Below are positions 6,441-15,521 of a stretch of 32,287 nt of DNA, piece by piece (within the stretch, counting starts at the first letter, position 1; the number at the start of each line of letters is the position of its first letter). Origin of the DNA: Sulfurimonas sp. (GTDB taxonomy: Bacteria; Campylobacterota; Campylobacteria; Campylobacterales; Sulfurimonadaceae). A model generated the notes under the pieces. That model was not told the origin of the DNA, ran no database searches, and saw nothing but the letters and a program-made list of their open reading frames with translations. Both the position numbers and the translations under genes were made by a program. The stretch is from assembly GCA_013791885.1 (NCBI GenBank), contig VMSZ01000045.1:1-32287 (forward strand), read 5' to 3'.

Positions 6441-8678
6441 TTACCACTCCTTATCGTGGCAGTCATAACAGCCAACTACAGCACCTTTTGCATAGGCTTT
6501 TGTTTTACCGTCCGCATTGAAACTTCTGGCGGTAAAAGTTTTAGATAAAACAGAGCCTCTGTAATCGCTTCCATGACAAGTTGTACATTGAACCGCATTG
6601 TTGTCTGCTACATCTTCGTGAGCACTAACCCAAGATTGACCTACCGTATGCATTCCGTGTGGTCCGCCGGTTGTTGTTGTTGGAACAGTTGTATGACATG
6701 AAGTACATTCCGCTACAGTTCCACTGTGTCCTTGAAGGTTTTCGCTGTAGAGATTGTCTGCCGCATGACTTGTTGGAAAAATCGCATGTGTTGAACCGTG
6801 ACACGATGAACATTGTAAATCTCCATGCCCTGTACTGAATCTATAAAGGCTTTTTCCCGGAGCAGGTGTGTTTGGTTTTGTTGCGAATCTATCATCAAGC
6901 ACTGATCTGAGACTTCCGTTAACTAAAGCAGATTCGTGTCTTTGCCCATCTTGGTGACAGACCTGACAATTTGGCTGATCCAGCCATCCTGTACGAGCTT
7001 GGTTTCCTACATCACTCATATTCCCATGACAGCTTTGGCACTGCATTGTTTGATTGCCGTTTGCATCTTTGGCACTGCCCATAGCTCCACGCAGACACTC
7101 TGTTTCAGCTCCAGGGTGACAGCTGTAACAAGCTCCACGGTTCGTAGAGTCATTGAGTTTTAATCCATTACTTGGATCTAGTGCGTTTGCGTGTTTAGAG
7201 TGAATAGAAGCTGTAAGCGGTTTCGCATCCCCTATGCCTGTTGTACCCAGTGCATTTGAACTGTGGCAAGAAGCACATAAAATAGGTGTACCGGCTTTAG
7301 CCGTTTCATATAAACTTGTGTTGTAATCGAATCCTTTTGCTTGCACGCTAGAGAGGTCATTTGCACCTATTGGGTGTTTTTCATCATGAAGTTTCAAAAT
7401 ATTGTATTTGTAATCTTTCAAAATATCTGAATCATTTTCCCAACCGGCTACCGGTTTTGCATCTGTTGATATAACTGTGCTTGCATGGCATTTTGCACAA
7501 TCCATTTCATCACTGACAGGAAGTACTACATCTGCCGTAGCCAAGGTTGTGCCTGTAGTGTTTTTTGCAACGACACGTACCATTGGGTAGTAGTTTGTTG
7601 CATTGTTATCATCGCGGCTGACAATAGGAATTCCGTCTGCTTCCCACCAGCTGTGGGTTGTGTTGTAAGTCATGGCTTGAGGTGTGGCTGATGGTGTTTT
7701 GTTGCCAGTGAGTCCAACATCAGGAGTGCTTGTTGCTCCCGGAAAGAGTGATGGCAAATAGTCCCAAAAGTTTGTTTTTGTACTGCTTATTGTATTTGTA
7801 TGTCCAGCATAAGTCAAAGATTCATAAGTAAGTGTGACTCCGTTTGTGACATGTTTGTTTGATGTTCCATCTTTGAGAATAAGGTGGGCGTTAAGGTTAT
7901 TGTATGGGGGTAAAATTGAGAAAACTGAAAAATCGCTTCCGTCAAAACAGTGCATACCTAAGTCGTTCCATGCCAAGAGCGTATAGCTTCCAGATGTGCT
8001 TGGAGTTGTTGTACCTCCGCTATTTGTGTTGCTATCTGAATCTGAGTCTGAGTCTGAGTCATGTTCGTCATCATCATCTGAATCATTGCTTGATTGATTA
8101 TTCGTATGGGTTTCAATCTCTGTTTCATACTCTGCTGTATGTGTTAAAGAGTCATTGAAATGAGATACAGCTGCTCCTTCTGAGATGAGCTCAGTCGTAT
8201 CTTTAGACATCAAAGAAGCCAGCTCGGAATCGTTCAGAGCTGTATGTTCTTGAGAGAGATCGATAGCTGTTGGTGTTGTGACAGTCGAAGGGAGCGTAAT
8301 GATTGTGTCCGTTTTGTTTGTATCTAAGCTTTGTAAAATCCTTAAAATTTCAACAACTCTATGGTCATTTACTGTACCGCCTGCAACCAGTCCAAGAGGT
8401 GTTGTAAGAGAGTCCGCCGTTGTAACAGTGCGTTTGCCTAAAGTAATATTTCCGACCTTAAAAGTCACCTCTTCACCTGAACGAAAATAAAAAAAGCCTC
8501 GTGGGTCTGTAGATCCGCTATGTGACTTTGAGCTATATTCTAAACCGTGAACAGGAGCATCTACAAACATACCTGCATTGGTACTTGCAGTCTGTGTTGT
8601 GCCATCAGAAGATGAAGAACCTCCTCCACACCCGCTAAAGAGCAGCATAACTGCTATGAATAAGAAAAGCGATTTCAT
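6441..8678 (-). CDS. Nine-heme c-type cytochrome, probable surface lipoprotein
   Basis: 745 residues. There is a lipobox at L-F-S-G-C17, followed by a Gly/Ser-rich tether of the sort seen in exported outer-membrane lipoproteins. An N-terminal beta-rich domain without hemes runs to about 180, then an acidic Ser-Asp repeat linker (about 194-218). A conserved block W-N-D-L-G-M-H-C recalls many multiheme proteins of metal- and sulfur-cycling bacteria. Nine C-x-x-C-H heme sites lie between 394 and 741: C-A-K-C-H, C-A-S-C-H, C-Y-S-C-H, C-Q-S-C-H, C-Q-V-C-H, C-S-S-C-H, C-T-S-C-H, C-T-T-C-H and C-Y-D-C-H. The start ATG has AAGGGG upstream. The regulator gene just upstream and the phased repeats between them suggest specific control. 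The substrate is unknown; extracellular electron transfer or an oxidoreductase role is possible. Confidence 0.88.
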   Translation of the reverse strand: MKSLFLFIAVMLLFSGCGGGSSSSDGTTQTASTNAGMFVDAPVHGLEYSSKSHSGSTDPRGFFYFRSGEEVTFKVGNITLGKRTVTTADSLTTPLGLVAGGTVNDHRVVEILRILQSLDTNKTDTIITLPSTVTTPTAIDLSQEHTALNDSELASLMSKDTTELISEGAAVSHFNDSLTHTAEYETEIETHTNNQSSNDSDDDDEHDSDSDSDSDSNTNSGGTTTPSTSGSYTLLAWNDLGMHCFDGSDFSVFSILPPYNNLNAHLILKDGTSNKHVTNGVTLTYESLTYAGHTNTISSTKTNFWDYLPSLFPGATSTPDVGLTGNKTPSATPQAMTYNTTHSWWEADGIPIVSRDDNNATNYYPMVRVVAKNTTGTTLATADVVLPVSDEMDCAKCHASTVISTDAKPVAGWENDSDILKDYKYNILKLHDEKHPIGANDLSSVQAKGFDYNTSLYETAKAGTPILCASCHSSNALGTTGIGDAKPLTASIHSKHANALDPSNGLKLNDSTNRGACYSCHPGAETECLRGAMGSAKDANGNQTMQCQSCHGNMSDVGNQARTGWLDQPNCQVCHQDGQRHESALVNGSLRSVLDDRFATKPNTPAPGKSLYRFSTGHGDLQCSSCHGSTHAIFPTSHAADNLYSENLQGHSGTVAECTSCHTTVPTTTTGGPHGMHTVGQSWVSAHEDVADNNAVQCTTCHGSDYRGSVLSKTFTARSFNADGKTKAYAKGAVVGCYDCHDKEW
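8035..8060. repeat. Hexanucleotide tandem repeat encoding Ser-Asp linker
   Basis: About four copies of tctgag (the first is tctgaa) encode the Ser-Asp repeat of the cytochrome linker. Because the unit is 6 bp, slippage would change linker length without breaking the frame. Confidence 0.8.
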
Positions 8679-8697
8679 GGAATCCCCTTAAAATGAA

Positions 8698-8703
8698 ATA
8701 ATA
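8698..8703 (-). promoter_or_regulatory. Candidate -10 box of the cytochrome gene
   Basis: The minus strand reads TATTAT (5 of 6 matches to consensus), 20 bp before the ATG. Nine bases separate it from the nearest 11-bp-phased repeat, the spacing expected where a PhoB-type activator replaces the -35 box. Confidence 0.45.
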
Positions 8704-8712
8704 TGTAATCGT

Positions 8713-8741
8713 ATGAAAAGAAAATGAAGATTTTATGAAGA
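8713..8741 (-). promoter_or_regulatory. Three 11-bp-phased direct repeats, putative PhoB/OmpR-type operator
   Basis: On the plus strand ATGAAAA (8713), ATGAAGA (8724) and ATGAAGA (8735) start exactly 11 bp apart. Read toward the cytochrome gene they are TCTTCAT, TCTTCAT and TTTTCAT, each separated by 4 bp. This has the geometry of a Pho box (7-bp repeat, 4-bp AT-rich spacer). The first repeat overlaps the stop codon of the regulator gene. Binding by that regulator is inferred. Confidence 0.6.
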
Positions 8742-9401
8742 TTTGTTAATTTTGTACCCGACACCTCTGACATTTTGTATGAAATCTTTTCTGCCAAGTT
8801 TTTGTCTGAGATTTTTTATATGCACATCGACCAAATTACTATGTTTAATGGAATAGTTATCTTTGTTTATGTGCTCGCTGAGCTGGTACCTTGTAAGAAC
8901 AATATTTTGATTTTGCATAAATAACTCAAGCAAGTCAAATTCTGCCGCTGTTAATTTGACAGATAATTCATTGACAAATACTTCACGTGTAGTCAAGTCT
9001 AACGTCACATCATTAACTTTGATTATAGAAGATTTTTCTTTTGAACCTTTTCTGAGTAAAACACGTATTCTGGCAAGTAATTCAATATTTGAGTAAGGTT
9101 TGCAAAGGTAATCATCTGCACCTGCATCGAGCACTGCAACCTTATCGCATGTCTCTGAATTTGCAGAGAGCATAAGTACGGGAAGCTCCATTTGAAGTTC
9201 TCGCACTTCTTTAAGTAGCTCCAAACCATCTCCATCTCCCAAATTCCAGTCTAAGAGCATGACAGAGTAGCTGTTTTTGTCAAGGAACTCTTTGGCTTGC
9301 ACGTAACCATAGGCAATATCTGAACTGTATTTTTCACTTTTGAGAAGTTTTGATAGCTGATTGGCAACTTCTATATTGTCTTCTATAATTAAAATATTCA
9401 T
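8733..9401 (-). CDS. OmpR/PhoB-family response regulator
   Basis: 222 residues. The receiver (about 1-118) has E7-D8, phospho-Asp51 in L-L-D-W-N-L and Lys in C-K-P-Y. A winged-helix DNA-binding domain (about 125-220) has L-T-A-A-E-F-D-L-L, V-D-V-H-I-K-N-L-R-Q-K-L and V-R-G-V-G-Y. No histidine kinase is next to it in this window, so it is an orphan here. It lies 15 bp after rodA and may be transcribed from there. AAGAAGG provides a ribosome site before the ATG. The phased repeats at its 3' end point to the multiheme cytochrome gene as its likely target. Confidence 0.92.
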   Translation of the reverse strand: MNILIIEDNIEVANQLSKLLKSEKYSSDIAYGYVQAKEFLDKNSYSVMLLDWNLGDGDGLELLKEVRELQMELPVLMLSANSETCDKVAVLDAGADDYLCKPYSNIELLARIRVLLRKGSKEKSSIIKVNDVTLDLTTREVFVNELSVKLTAAEFDLLELFMQNQNIVLTRYQLSEHINKDNYSIKHSNLVDVHIKNLRQKLGRKDFIQNVRGVGYKINKSS

Positions 9402-9416
9402 GAATTCCTTCTTTGA

Positions 9417-10529
9417 TTAAACAAAACTTTTTGTTCCCCGCCCGTCATACATGTCTTTGTATCTAAAGGAGATAAGATTTTGCATTATGGCAAACAGAAT
9501 AATGAAGTTCAAAAAACTGCTGCCCCCATAACTAAACATAGGAAGGGGAACACCGACTACGGGAGCAAAACCTATGGTCATGGCAATATTTACACCCATA
9601 TAAATAAAAATCATAAAAGAGATACCCACGGTGACTACTTTGATGTAATAATCTTTGTTAAAAACACTTACGCTCAACAGATGCAAAATAAGCATGACAT
9701 AAATCAAAATGACAGCTAAAGCACCCAAAAAACCGGTACGTTCAACTAAAAACGCAAAGATAAAATCGCTTGTTGCAATAGGCAGAAATTTCATCTGCGT
9801 TTGTGTTGCATCGTCTTTGTCCTTTCCTGTAAAGCCTCCGGAACCTATAGCAATAAGAGATTGCTGAACGTGGTAAGACGGCTTTTCGCTCAAAAAGTCT
9901 GTAATTCTCACTTTTTGATAATCATGAAGCATAAATTTGTAAGCTAATGGAGAAAGAATCAATATAACAGTAAAAATTGTAGCCCAAATTTTCCAATAAA
10001 CGCCGACAAAAAATAAAATTCCATAACCTATAAGCAGTAAAACAAGAGCAGTTCCAAGGTCGGGTTCTTTGGCTATAAGGATAAAAGGAAGCAGAATAAA
10101 AAAACTTATTCTTAAAAAATCTTTTATTCTGTAACCGCTTTTTGGTGGAGGACTTCTGCTGATAAGGTAAGCGAGCATCAGAATAAGTGTCGGTTTTACA
10201 AACTCCGAGGGTTGAATAGTTGCGTTTATGAAAGGAATATCAATCCATCTTTGCGCACCGAGTCTTGCATGTCCAAAAAATTCAACTCCCAAAAGAAGGA
10301 GGATGGTTATCCAATAGACAAGGGGAATGAGCCAGCTCATACGACGGATTGGAAGTAAAAATACTCCCAAAAATACTAAAGCAGCAACACCAATGTAGGC
10401 CAGCTGTTTTTGTGCCAAAGCAGGAACGGCTTCGCTAATGAGCCAATTTGAAGTTATAACAAGTGGAATGATAAGTAAAATAGAAAGAAAGTCAAATTGT
10501 GCTAAAATGCTTTTATCAAATCTCCACAA
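9417..10529 (-). CDS. rodA: Rod-shape peptidoglycan polymerase RodA (SEDS family)
   Basis: A polytopic membrane protein with about ten hydrophobic segments. It polymerises lipid II glycan strands during elongation together with a class B PBP. Family motifs seen are R-W-I-D-I-P, Q-P-S-E-F-V-K, K-E-P-D-L-G-T-A, S-Y-H-V-Q-Q-S, A-T-S-D-F-I-F-A (with the conserved essential Asp) and V-P-L-P-M-F-S-Y-G-G-S-S. The longest frame reaches 10628, overlapping the divergent rluD start. I chose TTG at 10529 because AGGAG sits 8 bases upstream and the resulting N-terminus (W-R-F-D-K-S) matches relatives, giving 370 residues. The neighbour order with rluD-flpA-trmB-ftsEX-envC matches the C. jejuni mrdB region. 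Confidence 0.9.
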   Translation of the reverse strand: MWRFDKSILAQFDFLSILLIIPLVITSNWLISEAVPALAQKQLAYIGVAALVFLGVFLLPIRRMSWLIPLVYWITILLLLGVEFFGHARLGAQRWIDIPFINATIQPSEFVKPTLILMLAYLISRSPPPKSGYRIKDFLRISFFILLPFILIAKEPDLGTALVLLLIGYGILFFVGVYWKIWATIFTVILILSPLAYKFMLHDYQKVRITDFLSEKPSYHVQQSLIAIGSGGFTGKDKDDATQTQMKFLPIATSDFIFAFLVERTGFLGALAVILIYVMLILHLLSVSVFNKDYYIKVVTVGISFMIFIYMGVNIAMTIGFAPVVGVPLPMFSYGGSSFLNFIILFAIMQNLISFRYKDMYDGRGTKSFV

Positions 10530-10578
10530 ACTTATAACTCCTAAAATAATTGTAAGAATTGTATCATAAAGGTTAAAA

Positions 10579-11550
10579 ATGAATAGAGAAGAAACATATG
10601 TTTGTGAAAATGCGGAGCGTTTAGACACTTTTTTAGCATCTCAGATAGAGCAGACACGCTCACAAATTGCACAATTAATAAAACAAGATGCTGTATATAT
10701 AGACGAAAAACTTGTAACGCGTCCGGGTGTAAAACTTAAACCGGGGCAAAAGATTAGAGTTGCTTTCCCAGAAGCCAAACAAGAAAGAGCCCAAAAAGTG
10801 AATTTTGATGTTGAGGTTTTATATGAAGATGATGATGTTTTAGTCATTAATAAACCAAGCGGTGTAACAGTTCACCCGGCACCAAGTGTAAAAGAACCTA
10901 CGCTAGTGGACTGGCTGAAGCACAAGGGCATCAGACTCTCAACAATCAGCGGCGAAGAGCGTCACGGCATAGTTCACAGACTTGACAAAGGTACAAGCGG
11001 CGCTATGGTTATTGCCAAAAATAACAAAGCACATGAGTTTTTATCTCTGCAGCTTCAAGACAAAACTATGGGAAGATATTATTTGGCAGTTGTAACTCCG
11101 CCTCTTAAAGATGAGTTGACTACAGTTGAGAAAAATATAGGCAGAAGTTCACATAACCGTTTAAAAATGACGGTTACAGAAGGCGGAAAGTATGCAAAAA
11201 CTATGTTTAAAAATTTACTTCTTTCTGAAGATGAAAAAAGCCAATTGGTTGCATGTAAACTTTTTACCGGCAGAACGCATCAGATACGTGTGCATTTAGA
11301 GAGTTTGAGTCGCCATATTGTTGGTGATCATATCTATGCAACCAGCCCAAAAGCGGACAAATCGGAACGAATTTTGCTACATGCATACTTGATATATTTT
11401 ACTCATCCAACGAGTAAAGAAACACTTCATTTCGTTGCTAAAATAGATGGTGATGTCTTAGAATATGTTGAGAAAAAATTTAATACGGAGAATTTGAATG
11501 AAATTATTGACCCTGGCAACATTACTCAGTGCTTCACTTCTGATTTTTAG
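10579..11550 (+). CDS. rluD: RluA/RluD-family 23S rRNA pseudouridine synthase
   Basis: 323 residues. An S4 RNA-binding domain (about 12-60) is followed by the pseudouridine synthase domain, with catalytic Asp136 in V-H-R-L-D-K-G-T-S-G. Other family features are I-N-K-P-S-G-V-T-V-H-P and G-R-T-H-Q-I-R-V-H. It probably isomerises uridines of 23S rRNA; the exact target (RluD versus RluC type) is not certain. It is divergent from rodA with a 49-bp gap and has AAGG before the ATG. The last 18 codons overlap the start of the next gene by 53 bp in another frame, which is unusually long, though total length is normal for the family. Confidence 0.9.
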   Translation: MNREETYVCENAERLDTFLASQIEQTRSQIAQLIKQDAVYIDEKLVTRPGVKLKPGQKIRVAFPEAKQERAQKVNFDVEVLYEDDDVLVINKPSGVTVHPAPSVKEPTLVDWLKHKGIRLSTISGEERHGIVHRLDKGTSGAMVIAKNNKAHEFLSLQLQDKTMGRYYLAVVTPPLKDELTTVEKNIGRSSHNRLKMTVTEGGKYAKTMFKNLLLSEDEKSQLVACKLFTGRTHQIRVHLESLSRHIVGDHIYATSPKADKSERILLHAYLIYFTHPTSKETLHFVAKIDGDVLEYVEKKFNTENLNEIIDPGNITQCFTSDF

Positions 11551-12886
11551 CGGATGTGCCAATAGCCCTAAACCTCAAAAAGATATACCTGTAGACGCAA
11601 CTCTTCCTATGGTAGAGCTTACGCAAAACGGAGTGGTTGCAGATATGAACGCAATTGCGTTTGAATGGAAAAGTATAAAAGATCCTAGAGTAGAGGGCAT
11701 TTATGTTTACAAAATAGACCCTAACTTTAAGAGTGACTCAGATGTGGGTGAGAGCTATTATGAGAAAATTGACGGCAGGTATTCGACACATTACACTGAC
11801 CACAAAGTACAGCCTAATACGGACTACAGATACTATTTTAGAACATACTCTAAAGATTCAAAATCTTCTCAAGGTCGTTTAATCGGCGTGAAGTCGTTGG
11901 ATGTTTTTGATTCTGTGTCATGGATTTACAGCGTGACAGATATGCCAAGAAGTGCGAAGATTATCTGGAGACCGCATGTCAATGAAAAGGTCGAGTATTA
12001 TATTATCGAACGTAAAGCAGTGGATGAAGACAAATTTATTGAAGTTGGAAAAGTAAAGGGAAGGCTGAGTGTTGAGTTTATCGACACTGATCTTAAAGAT
12101 AATCATATCTACACGTACAGACTTTTCGCACTTACATATGATGGTATTAAATCAAAATCATCTGAGATAGTAAAGGTTGTTACAAAACCTTTACCGGAGT
12201 CTGTTACAAACATTCAAGTTACAAGACATTTGCCTAAAAGTGTAAAAGTTACTTGGGATGAGTCACACGCAAGAGATTTTTATCAGTATTACCTATATAA
12301 ATCAGAGAGTTTTGATGGAAACTACGAATTAGTTGCCAAGTTATTTAAAAATACTCATTTAGATAAATTTGAAGAAGATGGCAAAAATTATTTTTACAGA
12401 GTAAGCGTTGTAGATAAAGACGGCTTAGAGAGTAAACATGATGATTATACAGCGCAAGGTTCTTCTTTGGGGAAACCAACTGCTCCCGCTATTGTTGCTT
12501 CAGGTTACAAAAACAACGCTATTGAATTTACCTGGAATAATCTTGACCCAAGAAATCAGAACTTTATAGTCACAAGAGAAGAGAGAGTAGGCTGGTTTGA
12601 AGAACTTCATGAAGACTACAGAGGCCTTAAGTCTCAGACATTTGTAGATAGAAATCTCAAACCAAATACAACGTATATTTATAAAGTGTACGGAGTAGAT
12701 AAATACAATATTATGTCCAAGCCAAGTGAGCCGCTGACTATCGTAACACCTGAAACGACAAAAGCAAATCCTGTTCAAAACAGACAAGTACCGCAAGAAG
12801 TTCAAATAACACCTGTTCAAAATGTTGAAATTCAAGGTGAAGATACTATAATTCCGGTCGAAAATTTAGACCTAAGTGAGATTTAA
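11498..12886 (+). CDS. flpA: FlpA-like fibronectin type III lipoprotein
   Basis: 462 residues with a lipoprotein signal (I-F-S-G-C20). About four FN3-like beta-sandwich repeats follow (roughly 40-130, 135-230, 232-325, 326-424), then a Gln/Val/Pro-rich tail. Synteny (rluD upstream, trmB-ftsE-ftsX-envC downstream) matches C. jejuni Cj1279c, the fibronectin-binding adhesin FlpA. W-R-P-H is present at 157-160, nearly the position of the W-R-P-H-P-D-F-R-V fibronectin-binding site reported for FlpA, but the following residues differ (V-N-E-K-V). The start ATG has GGAG upstream and lies inside the end of rluD; the stop shares one base with trmB. In a probably free-living organism an envelope or division role is more plausible than host adhesion; that is inference. 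Confidence 0.85.
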   Translation: MKLLTLATLLSASLLIFSGCANSPKPQKDIPVDATLPMVELTQNGVVADMNAIAFEWKSIKDPRVEGIYVYKIDPNFKSDSDVGESYYEKIDGRYSTHYTDHKVQPNTDYRYYFRTYSKDSKSSQGRLIGVKSLDVFDSVSWIYSVTDMPRSAKIIWRPHVNEKVEYYIIERKAVDEDKFIEVGKVKGRLSVEFIDTDLKDNHIYTYRLFALTYDGIKSKSSEIVKVVTKPLPESVTNIQVTRHLPKSVKVTWDESHARDFYQYYLYKSESFDGNYELVAKLFKNTHLDKFEEDGKNYFYRVSVVDKDGLESKHDDYTAQGSSLGKPTAPAIVASGYKNNAIEFTWNNLDPRNQNFIVTREERVGWFEELHEDYRGLKSQTFVDRNLKPNTTYIYKVYGVDKYNIMSKPSEPLTIVTPETTKANPVQNRQVPQEVQITPVQNVEIQGEDTIIPVENLDLSEI

Positions 12887-14058
12887 TGCCGCACCTGCAC
12901 ATAAAAGAGTTCAAAACTATTGATTTTCCAAAAATAAATAACGGAGTTCGCTTTAATTTTATGGCGAACAACGTAAATCATAGTGATGAAAAACTTATTT
13001 CCGTCAGCGTTGACGGAGATGAGTTCTTTTTGTTGGTTCAAGATGAAGAAAATAAGCATTTGCTCAAATCTGACAAGCTGACTAGACCGGCAGCTATTTT
13101 TAATGTCCATAAAGCACTCTTGGCGTATGCCGAGTTAGCCGGTCTTGAAGTCCTCGCTTCAAATGTCCCGCACAGTAAAAAAAATATGCATCTTCAAGAG
13201 ATAAGTGCACTTAAAAGCATTAACTATTTTGCATCTCATTTTCCAACAGATAAAGAGTTACGCATTGAAGTAGGTTTTGGCTCAGGTCGCCATCTTCTGC
13301 ATCAGGCGATTAACAACCCTGACTTGTTATTTATTGGAATAGAGATTCATGGCCCCTCAATTGAGCAGGTGCTAAAGCAGATAAGCATTCAAAAGATAGA
13401 AAATATTCTTATACTCAATTATGACGCAAGGCTTTTTATGGAACTTGTGCCATCAAATCTTGTAGATAAAATATATGTCCATTTTCCTGTTCCTTGGGAC
13501 AAAAAGCCGCATAGACGCGTTATTTCGACTACTTTTATTGAAGAAGCAAGACGCGTTTTGAAAGTTGAAGGCAGATTAGAGCTTCGTACAGACAGCGAAA
13601 ATTATTATGCTTATTCGTACGAGACTTTCATTGCGTTTCCTAAAACAATTTTACACATTAACAAAAACAGAGATATTGCAATCAGTTCCAAATATGAAGA
13701 CAGATGGAAGAAAATGCAAAAAAATATTTATGATGTCAGTATGATAAATGAAGAAGAGTCAGAACCCCTAACGATAGAAGGTGATTTTGATTTCAAAGAA
13801 GTAAGAATGCCCCATGATGCGATACTTGCGCTTCACGGGACTACAAATAAATTTGAAGATGGTTTTATCCATTTTGAGAGATCTTACAAGTTAGAAGATG
13901 GGGTTATGCTGCGTTTGTCTATGGGAAGTTTTGACAGACCCGAACATATGTATGTGCTTGTCAATGGAAATAAAGCTAGTTATTTTGACAACTTGCCGCT
14001 GCAATCAAGAAGTAATTTAAGAGCGCATAGTTATTTAAATGAGGTTTTACATGGATAA
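12886..14058 (+). CDS. trmB: tRNA (guanine-46-N7)-methyltransferase TrmB
   Basis: 390 residues, the long form typical of Campylobacterota, against about 220-240 in most bacteria. The methyltransferase core occupies about 120-270, with SAM motif E-V-G-F-G-S-G-R-H and the TrmB motif [12 protein letters not shown]. The N-terminal (about 1-115) and C-terminal (about 280-390) extensions have no function I can name. It makes m7G46 in the variable loop of tRNAs using S-adenosylmethionine. The start ATG overlaps the flpA-like stop by one base (TAATG), so the genes are probably translationally coupled. Confidence 0.92.
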   Translation: MPHLHIKEFKTIDFPKINNGVRFNFMANNVNHSDEKLISVSVDGDEFFLLVQDEENKHLLKSDKLTRPAAIFNVHKALLAYAELAGLEVLASNVPHSKKNMHLQEISALKSINYFASHFPTDKELRIEVGFGSGRHLLHQAINNPDLLFIGIEIHGPSIEQVLKQISIQKIENILILNYDARLFMELVPSNLVDKIYVHFPVPWDKKPHRRVISTTFIEEARRVLKVEGRLELRTDSENYYAYSYETFIAFPKTILHINKNRDIAISSKYEDRWKKMQKNIYDVSMINEEESEPLTIEGDFDFKEVRMPHDAILALHGTTNKFEDGFIHFERSYKLEDGVMLRLSMGSFDRPEHMYVLVNGNKASYFDNLPLQSRSNLRAHSYLNEVLHG

Positions 14059-14722
14059 AGTGATTATTGCCAGCAACCTTTCACTCTCTTATTCAAATGA
14101 TGAAACTATTATAAATAAAGCAAATTTTTCTGTTGATTCTGGAAGTTTTATTTTTATTACCGGAGCAAGCGGAAGCGGAAAATCTACGCTTTTGAAGTCA
14201 TTGTACGGAGCGCTGAGTCCTAAAGAGGGAAGTCTGATTGTCGGCGGTGTAGAACTTAGAAATGTTTCCGGGTCTAAACTCAATTTTTTACGCAGACATA
14301 TAGGTATAGTGTTTCAGGATTATAAACTTGTCAAAGAGTGGACTATCGAGAAAAATATTATGCTGCCTCTGATTATTAACGGCTATGAAAAAGGTGTGAC
14401 ACAAAATCAGGTAGACAGTCTTTTGAAACATGTAAGACTAAAGCACCAAGCGGGAAAATATCCGCAGGAACTTAGCGGTGGTGAACAACAACGTGTTGCA
14501 ATGGCAAGAGCACTTTCTCATAATCCTATACTCATTCTCGCAGATGAGCCTACAGGAAACTTGGATGACTACTCTTCACAACTCATCTGGAATCTTCTCG
14601 AAGGTGCCAATACTCAGCTAAAAACTACGGTTATTGTAGTAACACACCATATTCCAGAAGCTATGGGTGTTGCATATAAACATTTTCATATAGAGTTTGG
14701 GAGTATTCATGAAGTCAATTAG
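14051..14722 (+). CDS. ftsE: Cell-division ABC ATPase FtsE
   Basis: 223 residues from the ATG at 14051, chosen over 14039 because GAGG lies six bases before it. Walker A is G-A-S-G-S-G-K-S-T (38-46), the signature L-S-G-G-E-Q-Q starts at 141, and Walker B L-I-L-A-D-E-P ends near 167 (Asp165, Glu166). The Q-loop is in F-Q-D-Y-K-L. With FtsX it forms the FtsEX complex, which uses ATP to activate septal murein hydrolysis through EnvC-type proteins. It overlaps trmB by 8 bp and ftsX by 14 bp. The order ftsE-ftsX-envC supports the assignment over other ABC ATPases of the same type. Confidence 0.93.
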   Translation: MDKVIIASNLSLSYSNDETIINKANFSVDSGSFIFITGASGSGKSTLLKSLYGALSPKEGSLIVGGVELRNVSGSKLNFLRRHIGIVFQDYKLVKEWTIEKNIMLPLIINGYEKGVTQNQVDSLLKHVRLKHQAGKYPQELSGGEQQRVAMARALSHNPILILADEPTGNLDDYSSQLIWNLLEGANTQLKTTVIVVTHHIPEAMGVAYKHFHIEFGSIHEVN

Positions 14723-15521
14723 AAATCATCTCTCCCTTGTTATTGCGCTTTTAAGCATACTCTTTTCGATTCAGATTTTTAATATAGTAGACAGATCGGT
14801 GATGGCTTACAAAAAAAATCTATCTACAAACTACTCACTTGTCGTGGTAAGCAATATGACTCTTAACAACAAAGAAATTGCAGATGCGGACAGTAATATA
14901 GACTCCATGACAGAGTTGTCACCAGATAATGTCATTCAGAGATTAAACACCGGAATGAGTACAAAAAATATGGAACTGCTAAAGCATACGCTTCCAAAAT
15001 TCTACAAAGTAAAACTTAAGCATTATCCATCTCCAGGCGAGATAGAAAGTGTCACTAAAAACCTTCTTCAAAATAAGAATATTACGAAGGTCGAGAATTT
15101 TTCACAGTCCCATGATACTACGTATAAATTATTGCTATTGTTTAAAAATGTCGTGTCACTCTTTGCGGTTTCCATTTTTGTCATTACTACGCTTCTTATT
15201 TTTAAAGAACTTAGAATCTGGCAGTTTAAACATAGTGAAAGAATGAGTATTATGGCTCTTTTTGGAGCTCCGACCTGGCTGCGTTCAGCTGTTTTGTTTA
15301 GACTGGCAATTGTTGATGCGCTTATAACGAGCGTCATAGCCTTTGCTCTTTTTACCTATACAGCAGCATCTCCTTGGGTTCTTAAGCAGTTTAGTGATAT
15401 AGGGATTAGCATAGTCATATTTGATCCTATTTATGACTTTTTAATGCTTGCCGGTGTGGCTATGTTTTTATCAATACTCTTGGCGACCCTTATTGTTTTA
15501 GGGCATAAAGAAGAGGTATGA
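14709..15521 (+). CDS. ftsX: Cell-division membrane protein FtsX
   Basis: 270 residues from the ATG at 14709. GGGAG precedes it by five bases, while a TTG 12 bp earlier is a weaker start. Topology fits FtsX: a first TM helix (about 8-28), a periplasmic domain (about 30-145), then three TM helices (about 148-170, 197-222 and 240-265). The cytoplasmic loop R-I-W-Q-F-K-H-S-E-R carries the usual basic region. It couples FtsE ATP hydrolysis to the periplasmic activator. It overlaps ftsE upstream and envC downstream (ATGA), a tightly coupled operon. Confidence 0.88.
   Translation: MKSIRNHLSLVIALLSILFSIQIFNIVDRSVMAYKKNLSTNYSLVVVSNMTLNNKEIADADSNIDSMTELSPDNVIQRLNTGMSTKNMELLKHTLPKFYKVKLKHYPSPGEIESVTKNLLQNKNITKVENFSQSHDTTYKLLLLFKNVVSLFAVSIFVITTLLIFKELRIWQFKHSERMSIMALFGAPTWLRSAVLFRLAIVDALITSVIAFALFTYTAASPWVLKQFSDIGISIVIFDPIYDFLMLAGVAMFLSILLATLIVLGHKEEV

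Noticed and set aside
8035-8100. Short tandem repeats as a possible CRISPR array
   Set aside because: The units are 6 bp with no spacers and encode a Ser-Asp linker within a clear cytochrome gene. No CRISPR array was seen anywhere in the window.
7485-8158. Plus-strand frames inside the cytochrome gene
   Set aside because: They are antisense frames created by the codon bias of the cytochrome; no start signals or family motifs.
10530-10628. Longer RodA start overlapping rluD
   Set aside because: The extra 33 residues do not match RodA N-termini, and AGGAG sits correctly before the TTG at 10529.
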